Made by a program: the position numbers and the translations under genes. A stretch of DNA of 64,000 bases, from the NCBI GenBank assembly GCA_015499995.1, contig JADNRV010000017.1:430005-494004 (forward strand), read 5' to 3'. Every line of letters begins with the position of its first letter. The stretch's first letter is position 1. Below are positions 11,630 through 23,363 of the stretch, in pieces. Below the pieces are notes generated by a model. That model saw only the letters and a list, made by a program, of their open reading frames with translations, was not told the DNA's origin and did not search any database. Source of the stretch: Flammula alnicola. Its lineage: Eukaryota; Basidiomycota; Agaricomycetes; Agaricales; Strophariaceae.

Positions 11630-12686
11630 ATGTCTTCCGCTCTTCAGAGACCTACTCCCCTTTGGCGTCGGCTTCATTTTATATCCACATTCGACGGGAG
11701 ATGCACGCAATGCGGTGCTACGGAAGATCCCACTCAAGAGCGCTTTAAACTATGCTCGGAATGCCACCTAGTGGCATATTGCGTAAGCTAATTAGCGTGT
11801 TTCTGTATTTTACTTTGACTATGCTATTCATATCGTGGATATCTTCAGTCTCAAGAATGCCAGAGGACACATTGGCGAGAACACCGAGCTCTATGCAGGC
11901 CCTCTACTGGTAACAGGTGCCAAAAGTGCAATGCGTGGGAACGCTTAGCTGGTTCCGGCGTCCGTTTCAAGATTTGCGGAGGTTGCAGGCTGGCCCATTA
12001 TTGTGTTAGTGTCCCTTATTCCTATTTTTCGAAGCTTACCCGTATTTCCAGAGTACGGATTGTCAAGTTTTACACTGGCCGAGGCATCGATTCATCTGCA
12101 TTTTTAACCGAAGAGCAGTCGCGTTGAGAGGAGGGCTCCGAGAACGTATCTCTGGTCTGTCGTACAGACGGGCAGATTCGATTGTGAATGCCTGGATTAC
12201 TGTACGAACCCCTCCGGCCTCCATTATGTTTGTAAAATTCGCTGACAATTGCCCAAGGAGAATGAGACAATACTCCGCAGTATGGCATTTTCCGCCCTTG
12301 GATTTACTACAACTCCAGGGGGTGATGTTCTTAGCTGGGGTTCTGCGGACGACATCTTTTGCATCTCCCTGAAAACCACATTCAAGCCAAGACCACTTCA
12401 GTCCATGTTCAACATCGACTCGTTTTACATCGCGCCTTTCGAAGCAATTCAACACTTATTTCTAGGCAACCGGAACCAAGAAGCGTTTCAAAGGGCCATC
12501 GCAGCCAAAGTGGTGTGCACGGCGGCAGGCATTAAGTGGCTGTTAATATTCGTGGTAGTTCCATCGATTCAATTCCTTCGGCTCTTACCGTATGTTTCAT
12601 ATGACGATGATGCAGAGGATTCGGATTCAGATGAAGACGAGGGAGAATACGAGAGCGAGAGCGATGTCAGTACTGGCCATGAGTAG
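11630..12686 (+). CDS. Double MYND zinc-finger protein with acidic tail
   Basis: Four exons, 11630-11782, 11849-12004, 12052-12201 and 12258-12686, are joined by 66-, 47- and 56-nt introns (donors GTAAGC, GTTAGT and GTACGA; acceptors CAG, CAG and AAG with a CTGAC branch), all in phase 0. The product is about 295 residues. Finger 1 (residues about 25-67) has CTQC, CSEC, YC, SQEC and H...C ligands. Finger 2 (about 74-120) has CQKC, CGGC, YC, STDC and H..C. Both match the MYND C4-C2HC pattern used for protein-protein contacts. The remainder is unrecognised and ends in a run of Asp/Glu/Ser. Introns 1 and 2 each interrupt a finger at the same point, after the YC pair, suggesting finger duplication. 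The role is probably transcriptional or chromatin-related by analogy only. Confidence 0.85.
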
Positions 12687-13007
12687 AACATTTGTTGCAT
12701 AACTATACATAATGCATTATAATTACCTTTACCAGATCTCTTGTTCAATGTCTATATACATGATCATATCATGTGCGCTTTCAAACAGTTTGTGTTACTA
12801 AAATTTAATGATACAGACTTAGGCTATACGTAGTGGCTGGTTGCGAGCCTCATGTGCTCTTGGCGCAATGTGTGATCACACGATGCTGCAAATTTCGGAG
12901 GTCGCCGGCTGCTGTCATGCATCGAATTCTGCTCTCAACCTGTTTGTAATTTGTCCTATTTTGGTTGCAAAAATTGTTTGTATTTCAATGATAAAGAATA
13001 TTGGCTG

Positions 13008-13171
13008 AGGAGCGATCAATAAACGAAAATCAGGCGAAGCGAGGGGAATTCCCGAATATTGGGAGCTGCATGAAGAATATTGGCTACTTATGTACAAATA
13101 CGAATGAAAATGAATGCGCCAGGGGAAACGATCAATAAGCGAAGATCAGGCAAAGCGAGAGGAATTCCCGT
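13008..13171. repeat. Two 45-bp direct repeats
   Basis: A segment near 13012-13056 (CGATCAATAAACG...GGGGAATTCCCG) recurs near 13129-13171 with about five differences. The 12687-13145 interval contains no gene I can support; the repeat's second copy overlaps the 3' end of the F-box-like gene. Confidence 0.6.
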
Positions 13172-14324
13172 TCCTGATGGATGAAGTCCTACACCATTTG
13201 TTGTTTTGACGCCTCCAAAAGCTCATGTAGGATGCTTTGCTCTCACACGCGTACCACAGGTCGATTTCGTCCAACTGCCTATGGCTTTTTTCCTCGTCTC
13301 CGGTCCAGGATTTGATCAAGATGTACTCGTCGATCTCGTTCCCCGGGTCGCTTACCAATGTATCGGTGGTCTGAAGCTTGAACCGCTTCAAGTGGTGAAG
13401 TGTCCTGAAGTTTCTGCCCCAGGAACGCGTATTACTCCACGGATACGAAGGCGGCAACGGAACCTACGAATAACAATCAGTTCAAATTCAAGGAGAGAAA
13501 AAAGTGTAACAGTTCACCTTCTTATCCATAAACTGTGTAAGATGAAGCGTAGACACCGACGGTGATGCGGCTGCGATCCTGCGCATAAGGTTCGTATCGG
13601 TTGGTAAGAAATCAAGAGCCAGGAGAAAGATCTGAGCACCGCGGGCGGTGACGTTCGCAAAGAGCTGAGCGTGGCTGGCACCGTTTGTGGTGGTAACTTG
13701 CGCAAAGAGGCGATGGGTGAGCGGGGAAATTAAGGATGCAACACATCTTGAAGGGCCTCGGATATCCCACGATTTCGTGAAGCCGTGGGCAGTAGTGAAT
13801 GGACAGTCAAGCTCGGTGCATTTTCCGAGGGAGATGTCTGTCAAAGATAAATGATGGGATAGGAAGGCGAAGATCCCCTTGTGAGGCAGGGTTTCAGTCG
13901 AGAACGAAGTGAGGCCTTCGAAGCTAATGTTGCGTAGGAGGCGCGTGCACTGCGAAGTCGACATGGTACGGACGTTGAGTGAGAACATAACAATGTGAGG
14001 AGTCTTCGACAAAAGGATGCGAGCCTTGGTCAATGATGATGCCGTTAATATTTCCATGGAGATTTCCAAAACCGTGATAGCGGTCGAGAACTGAGGGTAA
14101 TGGTTGGCCACGTTTAAATAAGTGTCTAGGTCTGCATCTCTCCTGATACGAAGGATGCCATGCTGAAAATCTTTGAACTTCGCATTCACGCCTGAAAATA
14201 AATGAGTATTACCGTGCCTAAATGGACCGCTGACGCTGCCTATAGGAGAGGGCCCACTGAGCGAAATCAATGTGAACAAAGGAAACTGATCACAAACCTT
14301 AAAGGATCTTGTTTGTATTGGCAT
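13146..14324 (-). CDS. F-box/leucine-rich-repeat-like protein
   Basis: Starting from an ATG at 14324, the coding region reads leftwards through one or more 5' introns (acceptor TTTTCAG near 14192), then a long exon to about 13517, an intron of about 60 nt (GTGAACTG...CGTAG) and a terminal exon to 13146. The protein shows a leucine-rich pattern of alternating hydrophobic and short variable stretches (VLEISMEILTASSL, LLRNISFEGLTSF, LSLTDISLGKC) typical of the large Agaricomycete F-box/LRR families that recruit substrates to SCF ubiquitin ligases. I do not see the F-box itself; it may be divergent or missing. Family assignment is by general pattern. Confidence 0.5.
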
Positions 14325-14354
14325 GGCTTATAAAATATGATGATACAAAAACTT

Positions 14355-15673
14355 TCAGAGGAGTTTCCGAGCCCAGGAGCGGGCTGTAGTTGGAGACTGG
14401 AAGAGAAATGAGTCGTCGAACTCCTTGAAAGGATGGCATTCGGCGTGACCATAATAGTTAGACACGAGGCTTGGACACATGCACGTGATCGTGATGTCCT
14501 CTACGCGTGAAGTAGAGCGGCGATGAGTTCTTCCAGCGAACGAGGTATCAGGCATCTGGGACCCAGGGATGTATGTTCGAGACAACAAGAAACTTGTCCC
14601 GCCCATGAAAGATTGCCGCCGCCGTATGCATCGCGGAGCGTCTTCGAACCCGACCGAGGACGAGTGCGGGACGCGGATCAGGATCGAGCTTGTTTGTGGT
14701 AGGATTGTGACTGGGTGGGGCAGCTGAGTAGAGGAGGAGCAGTCAGGAGGGTTGACGGGTATCGCCGGTGATGTGGCTGTTTGTAAAGAGGGCTGGAGAG
14801 TGGTAGGACTTGTGCTGAGTCGAGGTTGTGGCGATGAAGGAGATGACAGCGGTGCTGTCGCTTCTGGTACGAATGACCGCGATAACCCAAGGTCACTGTG
14901 GGATGGAGGAATATGGGTATGTGATTCGTAGGGAAGAGTGCATAAGTCGTCGCAGAGCATCTACAAAGACGGAAGGTTGCTTCGACGAAGACGGCGAGCG
15001 ACCTGGAAGGCCCGGACATTGGGAAGAAGACGGTGAACTTGGCTTGGAGGGAATGAATGACCATGAGGCGTAAGGCAACACACAGACGAGAGTGTGATGG
15101 AGTGGTGGCGGCTGCTCGCATCCATGCTACATAAATGGACGTCAGCGAATGGATCAAAGTAACACGAAGAAATAATTGCTTACCGTTCAACTCCTTCTCG
15201 GTCATCACACCAAACATTGCAAACACCACTCTCCACTCCACGTTCGACTTCTTTGCAAACTGCATTGCAAAGTCCCAGATCCTCTTCACAGCATACTCTT
15301 CATCAGACATCTCGGCCTCGCCTTCATGCTCTCCAGGCGACTGTGTGAGCCACACTCTCATATCGTGCACCTCGCCTCGCTGGTCGACGCAGGCGGCAAT
15401 TATCCACTTACCGCACCCCGTCAAATGATACCCGACGTGCAGCAGTGTATACCGATCCAAGACATCCAACGACGTTGCGCAGCACGGACATACGTGACCC
15501 TGTGGTATCACGGCCGTGCAAGGGTAAGCATGGGTCCATGAAGTAGCCCCGCGTATCGCCCTTGTCTTCATCGAAGGGATGGATGTGTCGTGGCCTGAGT
15601 CTGTTGACAGAGACCAGAATTCTGTTGTAAATGGACAACGAGAGCTGGTTAAGGCAGAGTCGTGCGCCGACAA
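14355..15673 (-). pseudogene. MED13-like C-terminal fragment, frameshifted
   Basis: MED13 belongs to the CDK8 kinase module of Mediator. The best-conserved stretch is near 15500-15170: SLDVLDRYTLLHVGYH, WIIAACVDQRGEVHDMRVWL and FAKKSNVEWRVVFAMFGVM, then a 55-nt intron (GTAAGC...TGTAG, with CTGAC) and AWMRAA. Farther on VFVDA and ATTYALFP lie in different frames (near 14960), and ILIRVPHSSS appears near 14670. At least two frame breaks separate these blocks, and the expected C-terminal end is not recognisable. The N-terminal thousand-plus residues of a full MED13 are absent upstream. I read it as a decaying duplicated fragment. The family call is from memory of the conserved motifs. Confidence 0.5.
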
Positions 15674-15812
15674 CTTTTCCAGACCGCAGAAGAGGCGGTG
15701 TTTTGGGATAAACTAGAAAAATAGCTGGCTTGAATGGTAGTCGACTTTTCCAGACCGCAGAAGAGGTGGTGTTCTGGGATAAACTAGAAAAATAGCTGGC
15801 TTGAACGGTAGT
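15671..15812. repeat. Tandem duplication of a 71-bp unit
   Basis: The unit at 15671-15741 (from CAACTTTTCC to ATGGTAGT) is repeated at 15742-15812 with about four substitutions. It sits directly upstream of the MED13-like fragment in otherwise gene-free DNA (15674-16738). Confidence 0.75.
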
Positions 15813-16288
15813 TGACCTGGACCTTCTTGTGGACCCGACCCAGAGTTCGCACTGTCAATATTGACCACATGAGTTATTCATCCTGTGTATAGACTCGAAC
15901 AGAAGCAAGAAGCAAGGAGGAGTATAACACCAACTTACCGCGTCATTATCCACCGCTTCCCTTCCCTCCCACTTGTCCGGGATGAGGATGAGAGTTGCAA
16001 TCAACGCTCGTCTTTGCGCTTGTAGATAACCCCTTTGTTACGGCCAGTTTCGACAGCTAGTCACGAATGTTTGCCCAATATTGTGGAAGATGATTCTAGG
16101 GGAGCACATCGCAAATGGTTGGTAACTTTAACTTTAAGTGGTCAACCAGCTTATGCAAGTCACAGCGCGTGACTGTCATTAACTAGCGAAGACTCAGAAA
16201 GTCGGATCTGCTGGGTCACAGGTGCACGCACACCTCGGGCCAGGTCCTCGCACCATGAACCTTGAAGTTGCACTTAGACCTGGCCCGC

Positions 16289-16507
16289 GCACCTCCGCAA
16301 TCTGCACTGCTGTCCCCGTACTATTTTGCCGGGGGGTCAAAATGGGCGGCAAGTTGTTTGGATTTTGCCGTCACATTTTGCAGTCACGTGTTCCACCTTA
16401 AGCGAGGGCAAAATATGGCTGCAAAATACATGCAAAATCCTAACAACCTGCCATCATATTTTGACCCCCCTTCAAAATAGTCCGGCCTCAGCAGTGCTGC
16501 CGAGGTC
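16289..16507. mobile_element. Foldback (palindromic) element, about 0.2 kb
   Basis: Two imperfect inverted arms face each other around position 16400. The left arm from about 16289 reads ACCTCCGCA, GCACTGCTG, ACTATTTTG, GGGGGGTCAAAAT, then AGTTGTTTGGATTTTGC. The right arm read backwards from about 16507 shows the same blocks in order. Total similarity is high over about 90 bases per arm. There is no coding capacity and no clear target-site duplication. It resembles a foldback MITE. Confidence 0.55.
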
Positions 16508-16738
16508 TTTCCCATTCCGCGATGAGCAAGCGCGAGGTACGAGCGCAAGATCATAATCGGATAAGATAACGTCAGGGCGTCAGAATCAGACCCCTTCGGG
16601 TTTGTACATCATAAGTACAAATACGAATATTAACCGCTCGACAAGGAGCGCTTCTCCCCATCGCTCAGATCTGATTCTGATGTGAAAAAAGGGTTTTCAC
16701 AGCTCTCAGTGAATTTTTTCGAGGTCTAGCTATCCAGA

Positions 16739-16970
16739 ATGAGTTCCTCCCAACTTTCTTCACACAACCCTGCCTTTTCCCGTTTTTTCGCCGACAAAAT
16801 GACCGACAACGCCATTACTGTTCCTGGTGGGGTGGCCCCAGAGGCACAGCCTGACCCACAAATTCCCCCTCGTTTACCTCGCACTCACACTAATCCAACA
16901 ATCATACAGTTACTTAAATCTCTACCCTTGATCTCTAAGCTTCAAAAGAACAAAGAAATCGAGGCCAAGA
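16739..16970 (+). pseudogene. DIRS-type element gag-like protein, N-terminal part
   Basis: Starts at ATG 16739 (MSSSQLSSHNPAFSRFFADK) and continues in frame to the copia insertion point. The last host residues (EIEAK) abut the 5-bp target duplication CAAGA at 16966-16970. After excising the copia element the frame continues at 22456. Pro-rich and basic; no domain named. Confidence 0.75.
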
Positions 16971-17295
16971 TAAAGAACAAGTAAACTCAGTACATGCGTA
17001 TAACAGACTGATATTGTCACTAAGTACCTAAAGAACAAGTAAACTAGGTACGCAGTCAGTAAGAAATATACGAAGGTAGTTTACTATGGGTGCTCACCTC
17101 AGTACATGCGTATAATGGACTGAGGGAGCACCACGGATATTCTACAGTATATGTAAGGAATAATCTATGGTATGTACCATAGCAACGCTGCACGCGGGAA
17201 CCCGGAATACCGGAATAAAGAAAGACATGTGAAAGGTAAGTCATATCTAATCTAATCAGTGTCCATGCACATAAGGTGCAACTAAATGTTCAATA
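16971..17295 (-). repeat. Copia 3' LTR
   Basis: Left LTR, which is the downstream LTR for the minus-strand element. It contains an internal duplication of the motif TAAAGAACAAGTAAACT (at 16971 and about 17031), also present in the other LTR. Begins right after the CAAGA duplication. Confidence 0.9.
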
Positions 17296-17304
17296 CTCCC
17301 CCTC
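17296..17304 (-). other. Copia polypurine tract
   Basis: In sense orientation GAGGGGGAG sits immediately before the 3' LTR, the expected place for plus-strand priming. Confidence 0.75.
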
Positions 17305-20300
17305 AAACTGCATGAAGTTCCATTGCAGCTGCGAAATGCTTCGCTTTCGCACTCGGAAGAGCTTTGGTGAGGACGTCGGCAGTTTGCTTGTCAGTCAGAC
17401 AGTAAATGAGCTTGATGGAGCCAGCCTCGATGATGTAACGAATAAAATGGTAGTGAATATCGATGTGCTTGGTGTGTGCATGGTATTGTCCACCGTGAGC
17501 GAGCGCAATCGATGACTGATTGTCGCTATAAAGGATAGTTGGCTCCGTGGGAACCCCGAAGAGCTCAGTGATGAGGCTGTGCATCCACACGGCTTCTTTG
17601 ACAGCGTGAGTAGTTGTCACGTACTCGCCTTCTGTGGTCGAAAGAGTCACCAACTCTTGTTTCTTAGACCACCACGACACTGCGCCGCCATCCACCATGA
17701 AAATGTAGCCCGAAATTGCATGTCGGTGCTCCTGCGACGCCCCATCCGCATCCACGAATCCGACCAGGTCTTGCTCCTTTCCACCGTACACCAACTCGAG
17801 GTCTCGCGGGCCCTTCAAGTAGCGAAAAATTCGCTTTACAGCCTCCCAGTGGATCCACGCAGGATTGTCCATGAACTGCGCCACGGTTGACATCGCAAAT
17901 TTGATGTCTGGCCTTGTGCCTTCCGCGGCGTAGATCAGCGAGCCTACGGCCTCGCGATATGGGACGTTTCGCATTCGCGCTTTTTCGGTGAGAGCTCAGA
18001 GTTGTGGGGCATTGAGAGCATCCGAGACGCTGATTGGGATCCATAGGAATCAACGAGGGCTTCAGATCGTCGAAATTGAATCGCATTACAATGGCGTCGA
18101 TGTACGCACACTGGGACAGTGCAATGGTGCCATTTTCGAGATCACGATTGATCTTGATACCAAGAAGCCAAGTGCATGGGCCAAGGTCAGTAAGTTTGTA
18201 CTTTTTGTTCATCTGGACCTTGAATTCATTGACCAGGGCTTTTGGCTGTCCAGTGGCTATGCAATCATCAATGTGGACAGCTAGGATTATGAAATCACCA
18301 CTTCCTGAGTTGTGCATGAAGACTCCATGGTCGACCTCAACTCTGCGAAACCCCAAATCCTCGAGCGCCTTGCTCAAGGATTCATACCAGCTCTGTGCAC
18401 CCTGCTTCAGCCCATAAAGGGCCTTCTTCAGATGAAGAACGTACTGCTGCGGATTTCTCTGTGTGTATCCCTTTGGCTGTTTGAGGTATATGACCTCATC
18501 ATCTTTCAGCTCAGAATTCAGGAATGCGCTGTCGAAATCGAAACTCTCAATTGGCCATCCGTTGCGATTTGCGAGGGCCATTAGGAGTCAGAAGGAGGAT
18601 AGGTGAGCTACAGGGGCATACGTCTCATTGAAGTCAACGCCGTGGACTTGCGTAAATCCACATGCGACAAGACAAGCCTTGTACTTGTCGATCTCGCCAG
18701 CAGAGTTCTTCTTGATTCGAAGGACCCATTTGTTGTTGATGACATTGGCGTTTTCCAGGCACTTAACAATCTTCCATGTGCCGTTGTCCTCGAGCTCGAT
18801 GGCCTGCTTCCACTTTGGCCAGTCGGAGTGCTTCTTTGCTTCATCGTACGTCGGATTCAACCCCTCTGCTGCATCCATCTCAACCGCCATCGCAAACTCC
18901 ATTGCCTCAAGGATCTCCCCCTCATCCACTAGACCAGCCATCCCAATCTCTTCGCCTATGAGCTGCAATCCATGCAGGAAAGCACTCTTTGATGGAAAGT
19001 CATCTGCTACACCCTCTCCATCCCGAATTGCCTTAACGTAGGCAGATTCTTTGCGTACACGCTGGCCGCGCCCACCAACTGGCTCTTTGGGCTGTGCTGG
19101 TTCTGCTGGATGCTCATTTTCGACTTGAGCAACTTCTCGAGCAGGGTTGGGGTTGGTTCCAGGGGAAATGGGATGCTCGTCTTCATCTCACTCATTGAGT
19201 TTGTTGGTGTCGGTGTTTTTCTCCCCCTCGAGCGGTACATATTCCACAATTACATCCTCTGTTGGAACAAATTTAACGCTTCGTTCCACACCCACAGATC
19301 ACTTTCCGGGCCAATAAATGCAATGCGCCCGGCTCTCTTCATCGAACCCCACCCACTGACCTTCCTTCGCCCATCCATCCAGCTTTCCACTGCTAGTGTC
19401 GTGCACCCAGACTGGGCAACCCCATGGATGCATATTTGCGAGATCAGGCTTTGAGCTGGTCAGGAGCTTGTATGGTGTCATGTCACCAAGCGCTCGCGTC
19501 CATGTACAGTTTTTCACGTAGACTGCATGCATGAGCGCCTCACCCCAGAGGAATTTGGGCAGGCCGCTGTCGTGAAGCATTGCGCAAACCTTCTCAATGA
19601 GGGTTCAATTTAGGCGCTCAGTGATGCCGTTGTACTCGGGGGTATCGTGGACAGTGAGCCGGTGCACAATGCCATGCTCCTTCAGCCAGGTGTCGAATTC
19701 GGTGATTCGAAATTCGCCGCCGTGGTCGGTGTGAAAGACTTTGATGCATGCACCATACTGGGTCTCGAGCCAAGCCTCAAAGTGCTGAAAGAAGTTGAAG
19801 GCTTTGTCCTTCTTACAAAGAAGGTAAATGACTGTAAAACGACTCCAGTCATCTGTGAAACTGATGTAATAGGTCTTCCTATTGATTGTCTCCACAGATG
19901 CTGGCCCCCAAATATCAGAATGGATCTCGTCACCCACCGCCGCTGCCCTTTCACCCTCTCGCTCCTTCTGGATGGGCTTCCGATGCCCCTTCCCCCATTC
20001 ACATGATGCACAGAAGGATGGTTTGCTCTCCATGTCAAGCTCAACTCCTGTCACCAGCCCTTTCTCCACCAATCGACGTGCCGCCTCATGCGATACATGG
20101 CCCAATTGACGATGCAATTCGTCGATCGTCAGCAATTCCTTTACCCCCCCCCCCCGAATAACCTGCGGTCTCAGGACGAGCATTGTACACGCAATACAGG
20201 CCCTGGCTGACCTCGATCCTCACAATTTGCTGTTTACGGTTGTCGAAGATGTGGCAGTAGTTGTCTAAGAACATGACTGCTGATCCAGATTTCGCAACAC

Positions 20301-22039
20301 GGCTGATAGAGACTAGGGTTACCCCCATGCTAGGGGTGTAGAGGACATCCTTCAAGAGGATCTTCGAGGTGGAATCGCCGTTCAGAAGGGTAATGAACAT
20401 GTTGCCTTTTCCGACAGCGTGGAAAGCGTGTTTGTCAGCAGTGGTAATGGGCTTTGGCTCAATCTCGATGTAGTTTGTGAATCGATGACGGTGGCCAGAC
20501 ATGTGGCATGAAGCGCCCGAGTCGTACAGGTCAATGTCGACTAGCTGGTTCCGAGCCCACCGTTGGTGAGTTCAGCAGCTCTAAATGTTGTAGTGTAGGC
20601 GGCATCTGTGTCAGGCATGGGAATGAACAAGGGTGAGCCTTCAGCATCTAGTTTTATAGCTTCTTCAGCTAACGAGGTGACGAAATCTTGCAGAGACTCC
20701 TCGCGGTCAGCGCCGCCCTCCGAGTCAGTCTCAGAAAAGCAATCGAGTTCACCCTCGGACTCAGAATCAGAGTCTTCTGCTGGTGCATGAAAATGGTGGC
20801 ATGTATTGTCGAAAAGTGGCTCATCATCATCTTCGCCATCAGCTTCATCCTCGGAATCAGATGCATCTTGGAGACCAGGCATATCAGGATTGTCGTCGTC
20901 GATATCGTCGATTAACTCGTATTCTTCGAGAGGAAAGAGATGGATGTTGGGGTTTGGTGGTGGCTCATTGGCTTCCATCTCGCGGATGATGCGCCGCTCT
21001 CCTCATTGAGCCTTTCAGCCTCCTCCGCAATCTCATCCTCAGGCATCTGCCTGATCCTCGCAAGCTCTGCGAGAAGGTCTTTATCTTCCTCCCATATAGC
21101 CATCCAGGTTGCCACGGGCTCACTATCCTTAGCTGAGGCACTCGCGGCGGCCTCCTTTGGCTTTTCCTTCTCCTTTCCCTTGCCCTTCGGACCCTGCCCC
21201 TCCTTTCTGCCACCCTTCTCCCAGCAATCGGCCTTCACATGGCCACGCTTCTTGCAATTGAAGCATTCAACACTGCATTTGAAACCGCCAGTGCGTTTCT
21301 TCCCCTTGCCGCCGTTGTTGGAGTAAAACGCGACATTATCATCAGCCTTTTTCGAGGCCTTTGAGCCCAAACTGCGATGGTCGTATTCTTCAGTCACTGT
21401 CTGCATGAGCTTATTGGGAGACAATGTGGTGCCGAGAATGCTGGATGTTGTGTTTACGGCAGAGATATAGGGGTTGAAGGAAGATGGCAACAAGCCCATG
21501 ATAATGGCGTAGAAATCGTCATCGGAAGGTGGCTGCCCCATTGCAGCAAGATCCTTGCACATCGTGTGCAGCTTCGTGAAATGAGCTCGCACATCGCCCT
21601 TCTCGGCGCACCGCTCCTGCTGAAGTCGACGTCAGAGATCCATGGAAACCATCCGGGATTTATTCTCGAAGTTGTTTGCAAGTGCTTCCCAGATCTCGCG
21701 TGCAGTTGGCTTGCCGCGGATCTTCATAAATTGTGAGTCCATAATTGTCGCAGCTATCTGATGCTTGATGGTTGCTTCTCCTGCCTTCCAGGTTTTGAGT
21801 TCCTTCTTCCATGCATCCTTGGCTCTGATCTCGTCGGCAGTGAGGGTCTGGTTTGCACCAGTGCGTTTGACGGGATCAGGTGGTGCGACCTTGGAGCCAT
21901 CGATATGCTCCAGAAGGCCACGCGCATCGATAGCCCACGTAAAATGGTCTTTGTATATGACCCAGTTAGTGCCGGCTTCATCGAGCTTCGGGATCTTCAT
22001 ATGGGTGAAGTTTTTATTGGTTTTTGAGGTGGTAGACAT
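17303..22039 (-). pseudogene. Copia gag-pol polyprotein, frame-broken
   Basis: Reads leftwards from an ATG at 22039 (MSTTSKTNKNFTHMKIPKL). Gag spans 22039-20912 with a CCHC knuckle (CFNCKKRGHVKADC) and a frame break near 21610. An Asp/Glu-rich linker is followed by protease with DSGAS (near 20520). A GAG-pre-integrase region (LLTIDELHRQLGH...CASC) and integrase (HSDIWGP, HTDHGGEF, TPEYNGITER) follow, then reverse transcriptase (GVDFNETYAPVAHL, LAVHIDD) and RNase H (YSDNQSS, KHIDIHYHF) ending at 17303. Frame breaks lie near 21000, 20530, 20150 (next to a run of nine or more Cs), 18585 and 18000, and a stop follows ITERLN at 19605. The order integrase-RT is diagnostic for copia. Confidence 0.88.
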
Positions 22040-22120
22040 GGTTGACAGTAGATAGAGAATTCGAAGTGAGGTCAGGTAAGATTTTGCGAGTGAAAATTGT
22101 TTGGTTAGCAGTGGAACTCG

Positions 22121-22132
22121 GGGCCCATAACC
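22121..22132 (-). other. Copia primer-binding site, internal initiator-tRNA type
   Basis: GGTTATGGGCCC directly follows the 5' LTR in sense. It is complementary to the anticodon stem-loop of initiator Met tRNA (GGGCYCATAACC) rather than to a tRNA 3' end, the 'half-tRNA' priming known from Drosophila copia. Confidence 0.65.
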
Positions 22133-22450
22133 TAAAGAACAAGTAAACTCAGTACGTGCATATAACAGACTGATATTGTCACTAAGTACCTAAAGAACAA
22201 GTAAACTAGGTACACAGTCAGTAAGAAATATACGAAGGTAGTTTACTATGAGTGCTCACCTCAGTACATGTGTATAACGGACTGAGGGAGCACCACGGAT
22301 ATTCTACAGTATATATAAGGAATAATCTACAGTATGTACCATAGCAACACGGGAACCCGGAATACCGGAATAAAGAAAGACATGTGAAAGGTAAGTCATA
22401 TCTAATCTAATCAGTGTCCGTGCACATAAGGTGCAACTAAATGTTCAATA
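22133..22450 (-). repeat. Copia 5' LTR
   Basis: Right LTR, upstream for the minus-strand element; about 97 percent identical to 16971-17295 apart from a 7-bp gap, and followed by the second CAAGA copy. Confidence 0.9.
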
Positions 22451-22455
22451 CAAGA

Positions 22456-23355
22456 ACACTGAGAGAGCTCTGAAGACTCTTAATCACACGCAAGACAAAG
22501 TAGCTTTCCCGGACCCTGGCTCTGAAGTAGCATCTCTTGTCACCCTAGACTCTGCGGATCTGGACCGCTTCAGGGTCCCTTCCTTCGCTCTGGCTTTCCG
22601 TGATTTCATTTATACTAGCCTAGCCAAATGGATCACCGATGAAGACATCAAAGACAAAGAGGATGTCAAGAACAAACGTAAAGCCATTGACGAACTGAAA
22701 CTAACTCCGGATGACGCTCGGATCGCAAAGTGGCGCTGCATGAATGGGAGAAAAATGGTTCCCTGGATTGTGGGAGAGCCGTGGCAGGCTAGCTTCCCCC
22801 AGAGTCTATTTGACACAGAAGGCTGCGTCATGGTTCTGCTTTCATTCTTTCTCAATGAAAACTTACAGATTCTGAACGTCGAGGCTTCTATGCTCCCCAC
22901 AGTCAAGACCAATCCTAACCCTGGAGAGACCAAGGGCATCTCGATCCTTGACATCGAGAAGCTCTCGGCATGCTTTGGCAAAGAACTGACCCTGGACTGC
23001 AGCCAATGCACCGAAGCTGCAGGTAACATGTACCTGTTCCAGAAGGAACGGGACGAGCCCAACACGCAGGAGGCGCACAGCGAATGGTATAATCTACACT
23101 TTGGTTTTTATCATTCCCAGACAACGAAGATTAAATTGTACAACACGTGGAAAGCTGACGAGCTGAAATTCCATCAGGAGCATTGGGCAAACTAGGAGGA
23201 ATTCACGGGATCTCGATACAATCAGGCCTTTGCTCTATCCGAGAAACAACACATTATGATGGTGGAAATCCGTGACATGATGGCAACCAATAGACCTCCT
23301 TCCGGTCGTGACAACGGAAACTTTCCCAAGGCCAATTCCAACTCAAAGTACCCCC
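22456..23355 (+). pseudogene. DIRS-type element gag-like protein, middle part
   Basis: Continues the frame of 16739-16970 (NTERALKTL onward), with helical, charged sequence typical of capsid-like domains (DLDRFRVPSFALAFRDFIY, IAKWRCMNGRKMVPWI). A single in-frame TAG at about 23194 follows QEHWAN; the frame then stays open (SEKQHIMMVEIRDMM) to the long-TIR insertion at 23364. Confidence 0.7.
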
Positions 23356-23363
23356 CACGTCCT
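23356..23363. repeat. Target-site duplication of long-TIR element, left copy
   Basis: CACGTCCT here and again at 24257-24264. Eight bases is the hAT-type length. Confidence 0.75.

Larger units (their letters stand above)
16971..22450 (-). mobile_element. Ty1/copia LTR retrotransposon, 5.48 kb
   Basis: Flanked by the 5-bp duplication CAAGA (16966-16970 and 22451-22455), with two LTRs (325 and 318 bp, TATTGAAC...TTCTTTA in sense), a primer-binding site, a polypurine tract and a minus-strand gag-pol in copia order (integrase before reverse transcriptase). LTRs differ by ten substitutions, all transitions, and one 7-bp indel. Several frame breaks in gag-pol show it is inactive. It inserted into the gag of the DIRS-type element. 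Confidence 0.9.

Noticed and set aside
22610..23065. A 151-codon minus-strand frame opposite the DIRS gag
   Set aside because: It is the complement of a well-supported plus-strand gag frame with family-like sequence; no motifs on the minus strand.
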